From contig PLBZ01000097.1 in NCBI GenBank assembly GCA_003134675.1, positions 17,307-40,389 on the forward strand: a stretch of DNA of 23,083 bases, read 5' to 3'. Below are positions 13,918 through 21,423 of this stretch, in pieces. How positions within the stretch are numbered: the first letter of the stretch is position 1; every line of letters begins with the position of its first letter. Under the pieces are notes generated by a model. That model was not told the origin of the DNA and made no database searches. It was given only the letters and a program-made list of their open reading frames with translations. Both the position numbers and the translations under genes were made by a program. Source of the stretch: Solirubrobacterales bacterium (GTDB lineage: Bacteria > Actinomycetota > Thermoleophilia > Solirubrobacterales > Solirubrobacteraceae).

Positions 13918-14898
13918 ATGATTGCGCTCGCGATGACCGACTCGACACTGGCTCAGCGACTGCTGGACGGCGACCGTCGTGCGTTGGCGCGCGCGATCTC
14001 GCTCGTCGAGGACGACCGCCCGGAGGGTTGGGAGTTGGTGAAAGAGGTCTATCCGCACACCGGCAAAGCGGCAGTGATCGGCTTCACCGGGCCGCCAGGA
14101 GTGGGCAAGTCGACGTTGATCGGCGCGCTGACGAAGGCCAGGCGCGAGGCGGGAAGAACGGTGGGGGTGCTCTCGATTGACCCATCCTCGCCGTTCACCC
14201 AGGGGGCGCTGCTGGGGGACAGGATCAGGTTGAGCGAGCACTTTCTCGATCAGGGGGTGTTCATCCGCTCGATGGCCAACCGCGGCGCGTTGGGCGGGCT
14301 CTCGGAGGCAGCGTTACAGGCCGCGCTGCTGCTGGATGCGGCCGGACGCGAGGACGTGTTCGTGGAGACTGTGGGCGTGGGTCAGGCGGAGATCGACATC
14401 ATCGATCACGCCGACACGATCGTGCTGGTGCTGATGCCCGGCTCGGGCGACTCGATCCAAGCGCTGAAGGCAGGAGTGATGGAGATCCCGGACGTGATCG
14501 TGATCAACAAGGCCGACCATCCCTTGACGGACACGATGGTGCGCGAGATCAGGAGCGTGCTGTCGCTGGCCAATCTCGATCGCTCGCCGGAGGAGGCCGC
14601 GAAGCGCTGGCGGGTGCCGATCCTAAAGACCGAGGCGACTCAGGGCACGGGCATCGAGGAGCTGGTGGAGCGTCTGGATGAGCACCGCGAGCACATCCTT
14701 GCCGCGGGCCAGCTGGAGGAGCGTCGCAGGCGCAATCTGCACAACGAGGTGCTCGCGATTGCCACCGCCCGCATGCGCAGGCGCTTGGAGGAGGAGTTGA
14801 GCGAGGACGCTGAGTTCAAGCGATTGCTCGAGGAGGTCGTCAAGCGCCGGCTGGACCCGGCGAGCGCTGCGACCATGCTGCTGGAGCGCGGCGTGTAG
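13918..14898 (+). CDS. meaB: methylmalonyl-CoA mutase-associated GTPase MeaB (ArgK family)
   Basis: 326-residue G3E-family GTPase that loads and protects the B12 cofactor of methylmalonyl-CoA mutase and gates release of damaged cofactor. Motifs: P-loop GPPGVGKST (58-66), the switch/Base region SIDPSSPFTQGALLGDRIR, ETVGVGQAEIDIIDHAD (Walker B and switch II), and the guanine-specificity motif INKAD. The C-terminal helical arm (RMRRRLEEELSEDAEFKRLLEEVVKR) is the dimerisation part. The length is normal. ATG 13918 gives MIALAMTDS; ATG 13933 starts five residues later and cannot be excluded, since neither has a ribosome site. The mutase large subunit is not in the window, but its B12-binding small subunit is encoded at 20931-21359. 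Confidence 0.93.
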   Translation: MIALAMTDSTLAQRLLDGDRRALARAISLVEDDRPEGWELVKEVYPHTGKAAVIGFTGPPGVGKSTLIGALTKARREAGRTVGVLSIDPSSPFTQGALLGDRIRLSEHFLDQGVFIRSMANRGALGGLSEAALQAALLLDAAGREDVFVETVGVGQAEIDIIDHADTIVLVLMPGSGDSIQALKAGVMEIPDVIVINKADHPLTDTMVREIRSVLSLANLDRSPEEAAKRWRVPILKTEATQGTGIEELVERLDEHREHILAAGQLEERRRRNLHNEVLAIATARMRRRLEEELSEDAEFKRLLEEVVKRRLDPASAATMLLERGV

Positions 14899-14911
14899 GG
14901 TCGGTAGGGCG

Positions 14912-15358
14912 ATGGACTATCTGAACTGGGTGGAGAACAACTGGGGGTTGCTGGGCCGGGCGATGAAGGGTCACACGGCGGTCTACCGCGCCACCGGCGG
15001 ACGGATCGGTCATCGCGTCCCCGGCGCGCCGCCGATGCTGCTGCTTGATCATGTGGGGGCCAAGAGTGGCGCGAAGCGCACCAGCCCGCTCGTGTACGTG
15101 CGCGACGGCGAGAACGTGGTCTTGGTCGCCTCGAAGGGCGGCTATCCGAAGAACCCAGGCTGGTTCTACAACCTGGAAGCCAACCCCGACACCGAGGTGC
15201 AGGTCGGCTCGCAGCACCGGCTGGTGCATGCGCGGATCGCCAACCCTGAGGAGCGCAAGCGGTTGTGGCCGATGGCGCTGAAGACTTACGGCGGCTACGC
15301 CGACTACCAGAAGCGCACCGAGCGGGAGATCCCGCTCGTGATTCTCGAGCCTCGCTGA
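14912..15358 (+). CDS. deazaflavin (F420)-dependent nitroreductase family protein
   Basis: 148 residues, the size of the Ddn/FDOR-A split-barrel proteins. The signature is clear: LLLDHVGAKSGAKRTSPLVYV (43-63), which binds the F420 phosphate/tail region, then ASKGGYPKNPGWFYNLEANP (73-92) and VQVG. Proteins of this group use reduced F420 to reduce quinones, nitro compounds or other electron-poor molecules at the membrane or in the cytoplasm; M. tuberculosis Ddn activates pretomanid. The presence of the family implies that the organism makes F420. ATG 14912 is 13 bases after the meaB stop. A GGTAGGG lies just before it and could serve as a weak ribosome site, so it may be in the meaB transcription unit. 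A link to B12-dependent propionate metabolism is not obvious. The substrate cannot be told from sequence. Confidence 0.9.
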   Translation: MDYLNWVENNWGLLGRAMKGHTAVYRATGGRIGHRVPGAPPMLLLDHVGAKSGAKRTSPLVYVRDGENVVLVASKGGYPKNPGWFYNLEANPDTEVQVGSQHRLVHARIANPEERKRLWPMALKTYGGYADYQKRTEREIPLVILEPR

Positions 15359-15383
15359 GGCTCGTCAGGCCTGGCGCTCGGCG

Positions 15384-16556
15384 CTAGGCCCCGAGCGCTC
15401 GGGCTATCACCATCTGCTGGACCTCGTCGGTGCCCTCGCCGATCGTGAGGATCTTGGCGTCGCGGTAGAAGCGGCAGACGGGGTACTCCTCGATAAAGCC
15501 GTAGCCGCCGTGGATCTGGACGGCCTCCTCGGCGCAGCGGACGGCCAGGCGGCCGGTCTTGAGCTTGGCCTGGGCGGCGGTGAGCGTGAAGTTGCGCCCG
15601 GAGTCCTTCTCGCGCGCGGCCTTGTAGACGAGCAGCCTGCCGGCCTCGATCTCGGTGGACATGTCGGCGAGCTTGGATTGGATCGCCTGGAACTTGGAGA
15701 TCGACTTGCCGAACGCCTTGCGCTGCTTGGCGTAGGAGAGCGCCTCGTCGAGCGCTCCCTGAGCGAGCCCGACGCCCATCGCCGCGACGCCGATACGGCC
15801 GATGTCGAGGATGTGCAGGAACTGCTTGAATCCCTGGCCACGCGGGCCAAGCAGGTTCTCCTCGTGCACGCGGCAGTCGGTGAACGTCAGCGGGCGCGTA
15901 TCCGAGGCGTTCCAGCCCATCTTGCGGTAGGGCTCGCCCTGCTCATATCCCGGGGCGCCATTGGGAACGATGATGTTTGAGATCTCCTTGGGGTGGGTGG
16001 GGTCGATTCCGTTTCCCTCCCCGCCGGTGACTGCGGTGATGCAGACGATCCCTGAGATGTCCGTGCCGGCGTTGGTGATGAACTGCTTGGAGCCGTTTAT
16101 CGTCCACTCGCCGTCCGCCAGATTCGCGCGCGTCCTCACGTTGCCCGCGTCCGAGCCGGCCTCGGGCTCGGTCAGCCCGAACGCGCCGAGTCGCTCACCG
16201 GAGCACAGACGGGGAAGCCATTCATGCTTCTGCTCCTCTGACCCGAACAGGTATACGGGCTGGGTACCCAGCGAGGTATGGGCACACAGCGTGATCGCGA
16301 CGGAAGAGTCAACACGCGTGAGCTCCTCCACGGCAAGCGCGTATGCGAGGGTGTCCCCACCCCCGCCGCCGTACTCCTCCGGAAAGGGAATGCCCATCAG
16401 GTTCAGCTTTCCCAGCTTCTCCACGATCTCATAGGGAAAGGACTTCGTGCGATCCAGCTCCTCGGCGACCGGTGCCACCTCGCCTTCGGCGAACTCGCGG
16501 ACGGTGCGGCGGATCAACTCGTGGTCGGGGGAGAGGTCGAAGTCCACGGCGGCCAT
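15384..16556 (-). CDS. acyl-CoA dehydrogenase
   Basis: 390 residues, the normal size for the short/medium/branched-chain family. These FAD enzymes make the trans-2 double bond of an acyl-CoA and pass electrons to ETF. Landmarks: DHELIRRTVREFAEGEVAP at the N-terminus, FGLTEPEAGSDAGN (FAD and substrate contact), FITNAG, YAKQRKAFGKSISKFQAIQ, and EEAVQIHGGYGFIEEYPVCRFYRDAKILTIGEGTDEVQ, in which Glu374 is in the position of the catalytic base of SCAD/MCAD-type enzymes. Chain length cannot be read from sequence alone; the placement of the Glu argues for a short-chain or branched short-chain substrate rather than isovaleryl-CoA, whose base lies elsewhere. ATG 16556 has GGGAGA immediately upstream. 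Its natural electron acceptor, EtfBA, is encoded at 21424-23083. Confidence 0.93.
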   Translation of the reverse strand: MAAVDFDLSPDHELIRRTVREFAEGEVAPVAEELDRTKSFPYEIVEKLGKLNLMGIPFPEEYGGGGGDTLAYALAVEELTRVDSSVAITLCAHTSLGTQPVYLFGSEEQKHEWLPRLCSGERLGAFGLTEPEAGSDAGNVRTRANLADGEWTINGSKQFITNAGTDISGIVCITAVTGGEGNGIDPTHPKEISNIIVPNGAPGYEQGEPYRKMGWNASDTRPLTFTDCRVHEENLLGPRGQGFKQFLHILDIGRIGVAAMGVGLAQGALDEALSYAKQRKAFGKSISKFQAIQSKLADMSTEIEAGRLLVYKAAREKDSGRNFTLTAAQAKLKTGRLAVRCAEEAVQIHGGYGFIEEYPVCRFYRDAKILTIGEGTDEVQQMVIARALGA

Positions 16557-16575
16557 TCTCCCAGGTCCCGTCTTC

Positions 16576-16589
16576 TAGGATTGCCGCGA
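16576..16589 (+). promoter_or_regulatory. -10-like TAGGAT before the alpha/beta hydrolase GTG
   Basis: TAGGAT (16576-16581) is followed by 8 bases and GTG 16590, the arrangement seen at several other genes here. It supports choosing GTG 16590 as start. It lies in the 33-base divergent gap with the acyl-CoA dehydrogenase gene. Confidence 0.45.
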
Positions 16590-17387
16590 GTGAGTCGCCG
16601 GCGTTTGATCCTCGATTTTCTTAGGCGCGGGCAATCCCATCGCTATGGTTCCCACGCCTCTCAGCGCGCGGATCTACACCTGCCGACCGGCCCTGGACCT
16701 CACCCCGTGATGGTCGTCATCCACGGCGGCTCCTGGCAGGTGCACTACGGCAAGTTCTTCATGCGCGGCCTGGCCGGGGATCTCGTAAGGCGCGGCTGGG
16801 CTGTGTGGAACATCGAGTACCGACGCCTCGATGGCGGCGGTGGCTGGCCTTCGACATTCGAGGACGTGGCCTTCGCGATCGACTATCTGCCCGAGCTCGA
16901 CGCTCCGCTGGATCTGGATCATGTGAGCATCCTTGGACATTCCGCCGGTGGCCACCTGGCGCTGTGGGCGGCTGCTCGGCAGAAGCTGGCCCACGGCGAC
17001 CCCGGCGCCGATCCGCGCGTGAGCTTCAAGCGCGTGATCTCCCAGGCCGGCGTGGCGGATCTCGCGGGCGCCCACCGCCGCTGGCACGGAGGTGCGGCGC
17101 GAAGGCTGATGGGCGGCTCTCCGGAGGAGGTGCCCGAGCGCTATGCGATCGGCGACCCGATGAGTCAGGTGCCGTTGGCGATGCCGGTGCTGATCGTCCA
17201 TGGCGTCCGTGACGAAACCGTCTCGGTAGAGCTCAGCCGCGGCTATGCCGACGCCGCGCGCGCGGCCGGGGGTGAGGTCGAGCTCGTGGAAATCCAAGGA
17301 GAGGCAGGTCACCGCGCACACATCGATCCACGCAGCGAAGCCTGGTCGGCTGTGGTGCAGCGGCTGGAGCGGCCCTACGCGCTGTAA
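16590..17387 (+). CDS. alpha/beta hydrolase (esterase/lipase or peptidase-like)
   Basis: 265 residues from GTG 16590. The fold shows in VMVVIHGGSW (40-49, oxyanion hole HGG), nucleophile elbow GHSAGGH with Ser118, acid Asp208 in LIVHGVRDETV and His241 in GEAGHRAHIDP, a complete triad. The HGG and GxSxGG elements are those of the BD-FAE/hormone-sensitive-lipase-like group that cleaves carboxyl esters. There is no signal peptide, so it should be cytoplasmic. The open frame extends upstream to 16278 but is antisense to the acyl-CoA dehydrogenase gene and lacks family similarity; TTG 16605 is another possible start. Its end overlaps the converging aminopeptidase gene by 13 bases. The substrate is unknown. 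Confidence 0.87.
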   Translation: MSRRRLILDFLRRGQSHRYGSHASQRADLHLPTGPGPHPVMVVIHGGSWQVHYGKFFMRGLAGDLVRRGWAVWNIEYRRLDGGGGWPSTFEDVAFAIDYLPELDAPLDLDHVSILGHSAGGHLALWAAARQKLAHGDPGADPRVSFKRVISQAGVADLAGAHRRWHGGAARRLMGGSPEEVPERYAIGDPMSQVPLAMPVLIVHGVRDETVSVELSRGYADAARAAGGEVELVEIQGEAGHRAHIDPRSEAWSAVVQRLERPYAL

Positions 17388-18859
17388 GAGCGCGCCAGCT
17401 CCACCAGCAGGCGCACACCGTAGCCGGAGGCGCCCTTGCCGACGTAGGCCCGGTCGAGATCCCAGGCGGAGCCAGCGATGTCGAGGTGCGCCCACGGCAC
17501 CTTGCCGACGAAGTTCGCAAGGAACGATGCGCCCACGATCGTGCCCGCCTTGCGCGCTTCCGGCGCGTTGTCCAAATCACCGTATTTGCCCGCGACCAAC
17601 TCGTCGTACTCCTCGTGCAGCGGCAGCCGCCACACGATCTCGCCCGTGCGTGCGCCAGCCTCGGTTATGTGCTCGCTGAGTTCCTCGTTGTTGCTCATCA
17701 GCCCCGCATACGTCGAGCCGAGCGCGACGATCACCGCGCCCGTGAGCGTGGCCAGGTCGACGATCCGCTCTGCCCCGAGCGAGACGGCGTGGCAGAGGCA
17801 GTCGGCCAGCACAAGCCGGCCCTCGGCGTCTGTGTTGTTGACCTCGATCGTCTTGCCGTTCGCCGCCTTGACGATGTCTCCGGGCTTGACCGACCGTCCA
17901 CTGGGCAGGTTCTCGGTGGCCCCCACGACCGCGAGTAGCTTTACCGGCAGCTGTAGGCGCGCGATCGCCGCAACCGCCTCGATCACGGCGGCGCCACCTG
18001 ACATGTCGAACTTCATCTCGGCCATCTTCGCCCCGGGCTTCAGCGAGATACCGCCGCTGTCGAACGTCACGGCCTTGCCGACGAAGCCCAGCAATGGACC
18101 TTTCGCATCCGGTCCTTCATATTTCAGGACGATCAGCGCAGGCTCTTGCTCGGATCCCTGAGCCACGGCGGCGAACGCGCCCATGTCGAGCCCCTCGATG
18201 CCGGTGCGTCCCTCCACCTCCACCTGCAATGCCTCGATCTCCTCACCGAGCGCTAGCGCGTACTCGGCGAGCGCCGTCGGGGTTAGGTCGTTACCGGGCC
18301 GGTTCTGCAGGTCACGCGCTCGGTTGACCGCCTCCGCGACGGTCCTGGCGCGTGCCACGGTCGCCTCCGCCTCGCCACTCACCGGCCCCTCGGCCGGGAC
18401 TGCGATGAGCAGCTGCTCCAGATGCATCGGCCCGTCGTCTCCACCGGTCGGCTTTGACTTGTGCTTCTCGAAGCGATAGTCGGCCAGGATCGTTCCCTCC
18501 ACGAGCGCCTCCATAATCTCCGCGGCTCGCCGCTGGTCATCGTCGGGCTTGATCGGCGCATGCCAGCACAGCCGACGGGTCGCGAGCTCACGGGCACGCT
18601 CGCGTGCCACCGCTGCAACGACCCGGGCGCGCTCTGGAGTGAAGTCCTTACGCGGGCCGAGTCCCACCGCCAGGCAGCGCTTGCCCTCGGCGTGAGTCAG
18701 CGCGAGCGCCTTCAGTGAGCTGCGGGCCTCGCCGGACTCGAGTAGCTTGCCCAGTTCCGCCGGTGCGTGGGTCGGTGCCTGCTCGCCGTCGAACAACCCA
18801 AACACGATGGTGTCGGCATCCGTATCGCCTGCGGTTGGGGTGGTGGCGGATACCTGCAT
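17375..18859 (-). CDS. pepA: leucyl aminopeptidase PepA (M17 family)
   Basis: 494 residues, the family length. M17 enzymes are hexameric cytoplasmic metallopeptidases that release N-terminal amino acids. The C-terminal catalytic domain has every two-metal ligand: Lys262 and Asp267 in VGKAVTFDSGGISLKP, Asp285 in MKFDMSGGAAV, and Asp344 and Glu346 in NNTDAEGRLVLADCL; Lys274 and Arg348 complete the active site. The N-terminal domain (about 1-165) is more variable, as usual, and starts QVSATTPTAGDTDADTIVFGLF. ATG 18859 gives that normal start; the frame runs on to 19024 but would overlap the thiolase gene. TATCTT lies 10 bases upstream on the minus strand, inside an 11-bp direct repeat. In some bacteria PepA also binds DNA in site-specific recombination; nothing here shows that. 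Confidence 0.93.
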   Translation of the reverse strand: MQVSATTPTAGDTDADTIVFGLFDGEQAPTHAPAELGKLLESGEARSSLKALALTHAEGKRCLAVGLGPRKDFTPERARVVAAVARERARELATRRLCWHAPIKPDDDQRRAAEIMEALVEGTILADYRFEKHKSKPTGGDDGPMHLEQLLIAVPAEGPVSGEAEATVARARTVAEAVNRARDLQNRPGNDLTPTALAEYALALGEEIEALQVEVEGRTGIEGLDMGAFAAVAQGSEQEPALIVLKYEGPDAKGPLLGFVGKAVTFDSGGISLKPGAKMAEMKFDMSGGAAVIEAVAAIARLQLPVKLLAVVGATENLPSGRSVKPGDIVKAANGKTIEVNNTDAEGRLVLADCLCHAVSLGAERIVDLATLTGAVIVALGSTYAGLMSNNEELSEHITEAGARTGEIVWRLPLHEEYDELVAGKYGDLDNAPEARKAGTIVGASFLANFVGKVPWAHLDIAGSAWDLDRAYVGKGASGYGVRLLVELARSYSA

Positions 18860-18882
18860 TCGTCCGCGCAAGATACCTGCAT
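18849..18882. repeat. 11-bp direct repeat at the pepA/thiolase divergent promoter
   Basis: GATACCTGCAT occurs at 18849-18859 and again at 18872-18882, 23 bases apart start to start (about two helical turns). The first copy includes the pepA start codon and the second carries the minus-strand TATCTT. The second copy lies just upstream of a plus-strand TAGCAT (18886-18891) that could be the thiolase -10, so a bound factor would touch both genes. Confidence 0.5.
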
Positions 18883-18885
18883 CGC

Positions 18886-18927
18886 TAGCATTGCCGGTCT
18901 CTCGCCCTTTTTTCCCGACCCCAGGAG
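18886..18927 (+). promoter_or_regulatory. possible thiolase promoter and ribosome binding site
   Basis: TAGCAT (18886-18891) would give a leader of about 40 bases. AGGAG (18923-18927) lies 12 bases before ATG 18940. This gene therefore appears to use a normal leader, unlike many neighbours. No strong -35 is seen. Confidence 0.35.
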
Positions 18928-18939
18928 CGTCTCCACCCC

Positions 18940-20115
18940 ATGCCCAAGACCGTGATCCTCGGCGCCGCCCGCACCCCCATCGGCAAGATGGGCGGCGGTC
19001 TGTCCTCACTCGACGCCACCGCACTCGGTGGCGTGGCGATCGAGGCCGCGCTGCAGCGCGCCGGAGTTGAGCCCGAGCAGGTCGATCACGTCGTCATGGG
19101 CCAGGTGCTGCAGGCCGGTCAGGGCCAGATCCCTTCGCGCCAGGCCCAGATCAAGGCGGGCATTCCCAAGGAGGTCTCTTCTGAGACGGTCAACAAGGTG
19201 TGCGCCTCCGGGCTGCGGGCCTCGGTGATCCTCGACCAGGCGATCCGCGCCGGCGACGTGCAGGTGGGCGTGGGAGGCGGGATGGAGTCGATGTCGAGCG
19301 CCCCCTACCTGCTGCCGGGCGCGCGCTTCGGCTTTCGCATGGGCGACGTGAAGGCCCTCGACGCGATGGTCCACGACGGTCTGACCAACCCGTTCTCAGG
19401 GCTACAGATGTTCGTCGAGGCCACCGAGATCGGCGATGAGCTGGAGATGACGCGCGCGGATCTCGATCGCTGGGCGCTACGCTCACACGAGCTGGCCTTG
19501 AAGGCCACGGACGAGGGACGGCTTCCCGAAGAGATCGTGCCGGTCACCGTCAAGGGACGCAAGGGGGACACGGTGGTAGAGGTCGACGAGGCTCCCCGCC
19601 GCGACACGACGCTCGAGAAGCTCGCCGCCCTGCCCGGGCTCGTGGGTAAGGAGGGCTCGCACACCGCCGGCAACTCCCCGGGCGTCAACGACGCCGCTGG
19701 CGCCTTGGTGCTGGCCTCGGACGAGTGGGCGGCCGCCAACGGCTCCGAGGCGCTCGCGGAGATCGTTACCCACGCCCAGAGCGCCAACGACTTCGCCTAC
19801 CTGGCGACCACGCCGGCGAGCGCCGCGAAGAGGGCTTTGGAGAAAGCGGGCTTGCAGCCCGGCGACATCGACGTGTGGGAGATCAACGAGGCGTTCGCCT
19901 CGGTCACTCTCAACTCGATCCGGATGCTCGGGATCGACGAGGACCGGGTCAACGTCAACGGTGGCGCCATCGCCCTCGGGCACCCGATCGGGGCCTCCGG
20001 GGCGCGCATCCTGGGCAGCCTCGCGCTCGAGCTGCGCCGCCGCGGCGGCGGGCTCGGCTGCGCGGCGATCTGCTCCGGCGGGGGCCAGGGCGACGCGGTG
20101 ATCCTCAAGGTCTGA
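18940..20115 (+). CDS. acetyl-CoA C-acetyltransferase (thiolase)
   Basis: 391 residues, the canonical length of biosynthetic/degradative thiolases. The enzyme joins two acetyl-CoA to acetoacetyl-CoA, or runs in reverse in fatty-acid and butyrate breakdown. All catalytic elements are present: Cys88 in NKVCASGLRA (acyl carrier), NEAF (316-319), His348 in GGAIALGHPIGASGAR and Cys378 in CSGGGQG (general base). The opening VILGAARTPIGKMGGG and GVGGGMESMSSAPY match the AtoB/PhaA/FadA type. Substrate preference (C4 versus long chain) cannot be set firmly; the sequence looks like the short-chain acetoacetyl-CoA type. ATG 18940 is supported by an AGGAG. The HAD phosphatase gene follows after 3 bases, so the two form an operon. 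Confidence 0.93.
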   Translation: MPKTVILGAARTPIGKMGGGLSSLDATALGGVAIEAALQRAGVEPEQVDHVVMGQVLQAGQGQIPSRQAQIKAGIPKEVSSETVNKVCASGLRASVILDQAIRAGDVQVGVGGGMESMSSAPYLLPGARFGFRMGDVKALDAMVHDGLTNPFSGLQMFVEATEIGDELEMTRADLDRWALRSHELALKATDEGRLPEEIVPVTVKGRKGDTVVEVDEAPRRDTTLEKLAALPGLVGKEGSHTAGNSPGVNDAAGALVLASDEWAAANGSEALAEIVTHAQSANDFAYLATTPASAAKRALEKAGLQPGDIDVWEINEAFASVTLNSIRMLGIDEDRVNVNGGAIALGHPIGASGARILGSLALELRRRGGGLGCAAICSGGGQGDAVILKV

Positions 20116-20118
20116 GAC

Positions 20119-20919
20119 GTGGCTGAGGGCAGCAACGGCACGGGTCCGCCACGCGCCGCAGCGTTCTTCGATCTCGACAAGACGCTGATGGCGGGCTCTT
20201 CGGGCATCTTCTTCGCCCGCGCCGCCTATGAGACCGGGATGATCTCGCGCGGTCGTCTCGCGCGCGACGCGTATGAGAACCTGCGCTTCCGCCTGCGCGG
20301 GTCGACCGACGATCGCGCAGACGACGTGCGCAAGCGGGTGGGGAGGATGATCGCGGGCGTCCGCGTCCGCGATCTGCAGCGCCTCTCCCCGCGGGTGCTC
20401 GCAGGTGTGCTCCCACGTCTCTACCCACAGATGCTCGCTCGCGCCTACGCCCACCAGGATGCCGGCCGGCCGGTGTACATCCTGACCGCCGCCTCCCAGG
20501 AGATGGCGGACCTGCTCGCACACGTGCTCGCCTTTGACGGGGGCCTCGGTTCGCGCTCAGAGATCGTCGACGGCCACTACACGGGCAGGCCGATGGGGCC
20601 CTTCAACTACCGCGAGGGTAAGGTGCTCTCGATGCGTGAGGTGGCCGAGCGCGAGGGCATCGACCTGGCCGTCTCCTACGCCTACTCGGACTCCGAGTCC
20701 GACCTGCCGATGCTACGCGCCGTGGGACACCCTGTGGTCGTCAACCCCGATCCGGACCTGCATCGCATCGCCTCGCAGGAGGGCTGGGAGGTGCTGCATC
20801 TGGATCGGCTGGGGCGGCGCCTGAAGGTGCTTGCGGCGCTCGGTGGCGTCGCCGCGCTCGGCGGTCTGGGGAGGGTCGCGCGGGAGCGAGCCGGCGAGCG
20901 CATGCAGCCGCGGGCATAA
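20119..20919 (+). CDS. HAD-IB family phosphatase (SerB-like), substrate unknown
   Basis: 266 residues. HAD motifs are complete: motif I FFDLDKTL (nucleophile Asp18, acid Asp20), motif II ILTAAS (Thr123), motif III Lys168 in REGKVLSM, and motif [13 protein letters not shown] (Asp191, Asp195). The all-helical C1 cap between motifs I and II and the [12 protein letters not shown] block place it in the HAD-IB subfamily (phosphoserine phosphatase-like and related proteins often found near lipid or acyltransferase genes). The end has a short hydrophobic stretch ([16 protein letters not shown], about 237-252) that might touch the membrane, then a basic tail. GTG 20119 lies 3 bases after the thiolase stop. 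Its stop codon TAA is part of the TAATCT -10-like hexamer of the next gene. Confidence 0.87.
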   Translation: MAEGSNGTGPPRAAAFFDLDKTLMAGSSGIFFARAAYETGMISRGRLARDAYENLRFRLRGSTDDRADDVRKRVGRMIAGVRVRDLQRLSPRVLAGVLPRLYPQMLARAYAHQDAGRPVYILTAASQEMADLLAHVLAFDGGLGSRSEIVDGHYTGRPMGPFNYREGKVLSMREVAEREGIDLAVSYAYSDSESDLPMLRAVGHPVVVNPDPDLHRIASQEGWEVLHLDRLGRRLKVLAALGGVAALGGLGRVARERAGERMQPRA

Positions 20920-20930
20920 TCTGCCTTGCG
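20917..20930 (+). promoter_or_regulatory. -10-like TAATCT built on the HAD stop codon
   Basis: TAATCT (20917-20922) begins with the TAA stop of the HAD gene and stands 8 bases before ATG 20931; CATAAT (20915-20920) overlaps it. No ribosome site is present, so the B12-subunit gene may have its own leaderless transcript in addition to read-through. Confidence 0.4.
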
Positions 20931-21359
20931 ATGTCCTCCGCCACCGTCCAGCCCAAGAGCAAGATCCGCGTCGTCGTGGCCAAGCCCGGTCTGGACGGAC
21001 ACGACCGCGGCGCGAAGATCATCGCGCGGGCGTTGCGTGACGCGGGGATGGAGGTGATCTACACGGGCCTGCACCAGACGCCCGAGCAGATCGTGGAGAC
21101 GGTGATCCAGGAGGACGCCGACGCGGTTGGGCTCTCGATCCTCTCGGGTGCCCACATGACGCTGGTGCCGCGCGTGGTGGAGCTGCTACGCGAGCAGGGC
21201 ATCGACGATGTGCTGGTCACCGTCGGCGGGACGATCCCCGCGGAGGACATTCCCGAGCTCAAGCAACTAGGCGTGGCCGAGGTCTTCACGCCGGGCGCTC
21301 CGACCCAGGCGATCGTGGATTTCATCCGAGCCGCAACCGCCGCTCACAGTACTGATTGA
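20931..21359 (+). CDS. B12-binding small subunit of methylmalonyl-CoA mutase (or related acyl-CoA mutase)
   Basis: 142-residue stand-alone cobalamin-binding domain. The DxHxxG signature is D22-G-H24-D-R-G27, with His24 the lower axial ligand of cobalt; LSILSG (68-73) and VTVGGTIP (97-103) complete the binding pocket. It matches the C-terminal domain of methylmalonyl-CoA mutase and the small subunits of split enzymes (archaeal-type MCM, isobutyryl-CoA mutase IcmB). The large catalytic subunit must be encoded elsewhere, so which acyl-CoA is rearranged cannot be decided; the MeaB gene in this window favours methylmalonyl-CoA. The reaction would convert (R)-methylmalonyl-CoA to succinyl-CoA at the end of propionate and odd-chain or branched-chain breakdown. 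Its stop lies in the palindrome ahead of etfB. Confidence 0.9.
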   Translation: MSSATVQPKSKIRVVVAKPGLDGHDRGAKIIARALRDAGMEVIYTGLHQTPEQIVETVIQEDADAVGLSILSGAHMTLVPRVVELLREQGIDDVLVTVGGTIPAEDIPELKQLGVAEVFTPGAPTQAIVDFIRAATAAHSTD

Positions 21360-21371
21360 CTCGTCAGTCAA
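21356..21371. promoter_or_regulatory. palindromic operator-like site upstream of the etf operon
   Basis: TTGACT (21356-21361), four bases, AGTCAA (21366-21371) is a perfect inverted repeat. A TAGGAT -10-like hexamer (21385-21390) follows, so the palindrome covers the expected -35 position. TetR-type regulators of acyl-CoA metabolism often use TGACTNNNNAGTCA-like sites, which suggests repression relieved by an acyl-CoA. The regulator is not in the window. Confidence 0.5.
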
Positions 21372-21384
21372 CCGCCAAAACGGG

Positions 21385-21413
21385 TAGGATTGTGCCAACT
21401 GACCCTAAAGGAG
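21385..21413 (+). promoter_or_regulatory. etfB promoter -10 and ribosome binding site
   Basis: TAGGAT (21385-21390) would give a start near 21397. AAGGAG (21408-21413) is 10 bases before ATG 21424. This is a conventional leadered arrangement, in contrast to several other genes here. Confidence 0.5.
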
Positions 21414-21423
21414 TTGCCCAAGA

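Noticed and set aside
16278..16589. N-terminal extension of the alpha/beta hydrolase frame
   Set aside because: It is antisense to the acyl-CoA dehydrogenase gene and without hydrolase similarity; GTG 16590 has a well-placed TAGGAT.
18860..19024. N-terminal extension of the PepA frame
   Set aside because: It would overlap the thiolase start on the other strand, and its Arg/Gly-rich sequence does not resemble M17 proteins.
19483..20523. 346-residue open frame on the minus strand
   Set aside because: It is antisense to the thiolase and HAD genes, both with complete catalytic motifs; no family features.
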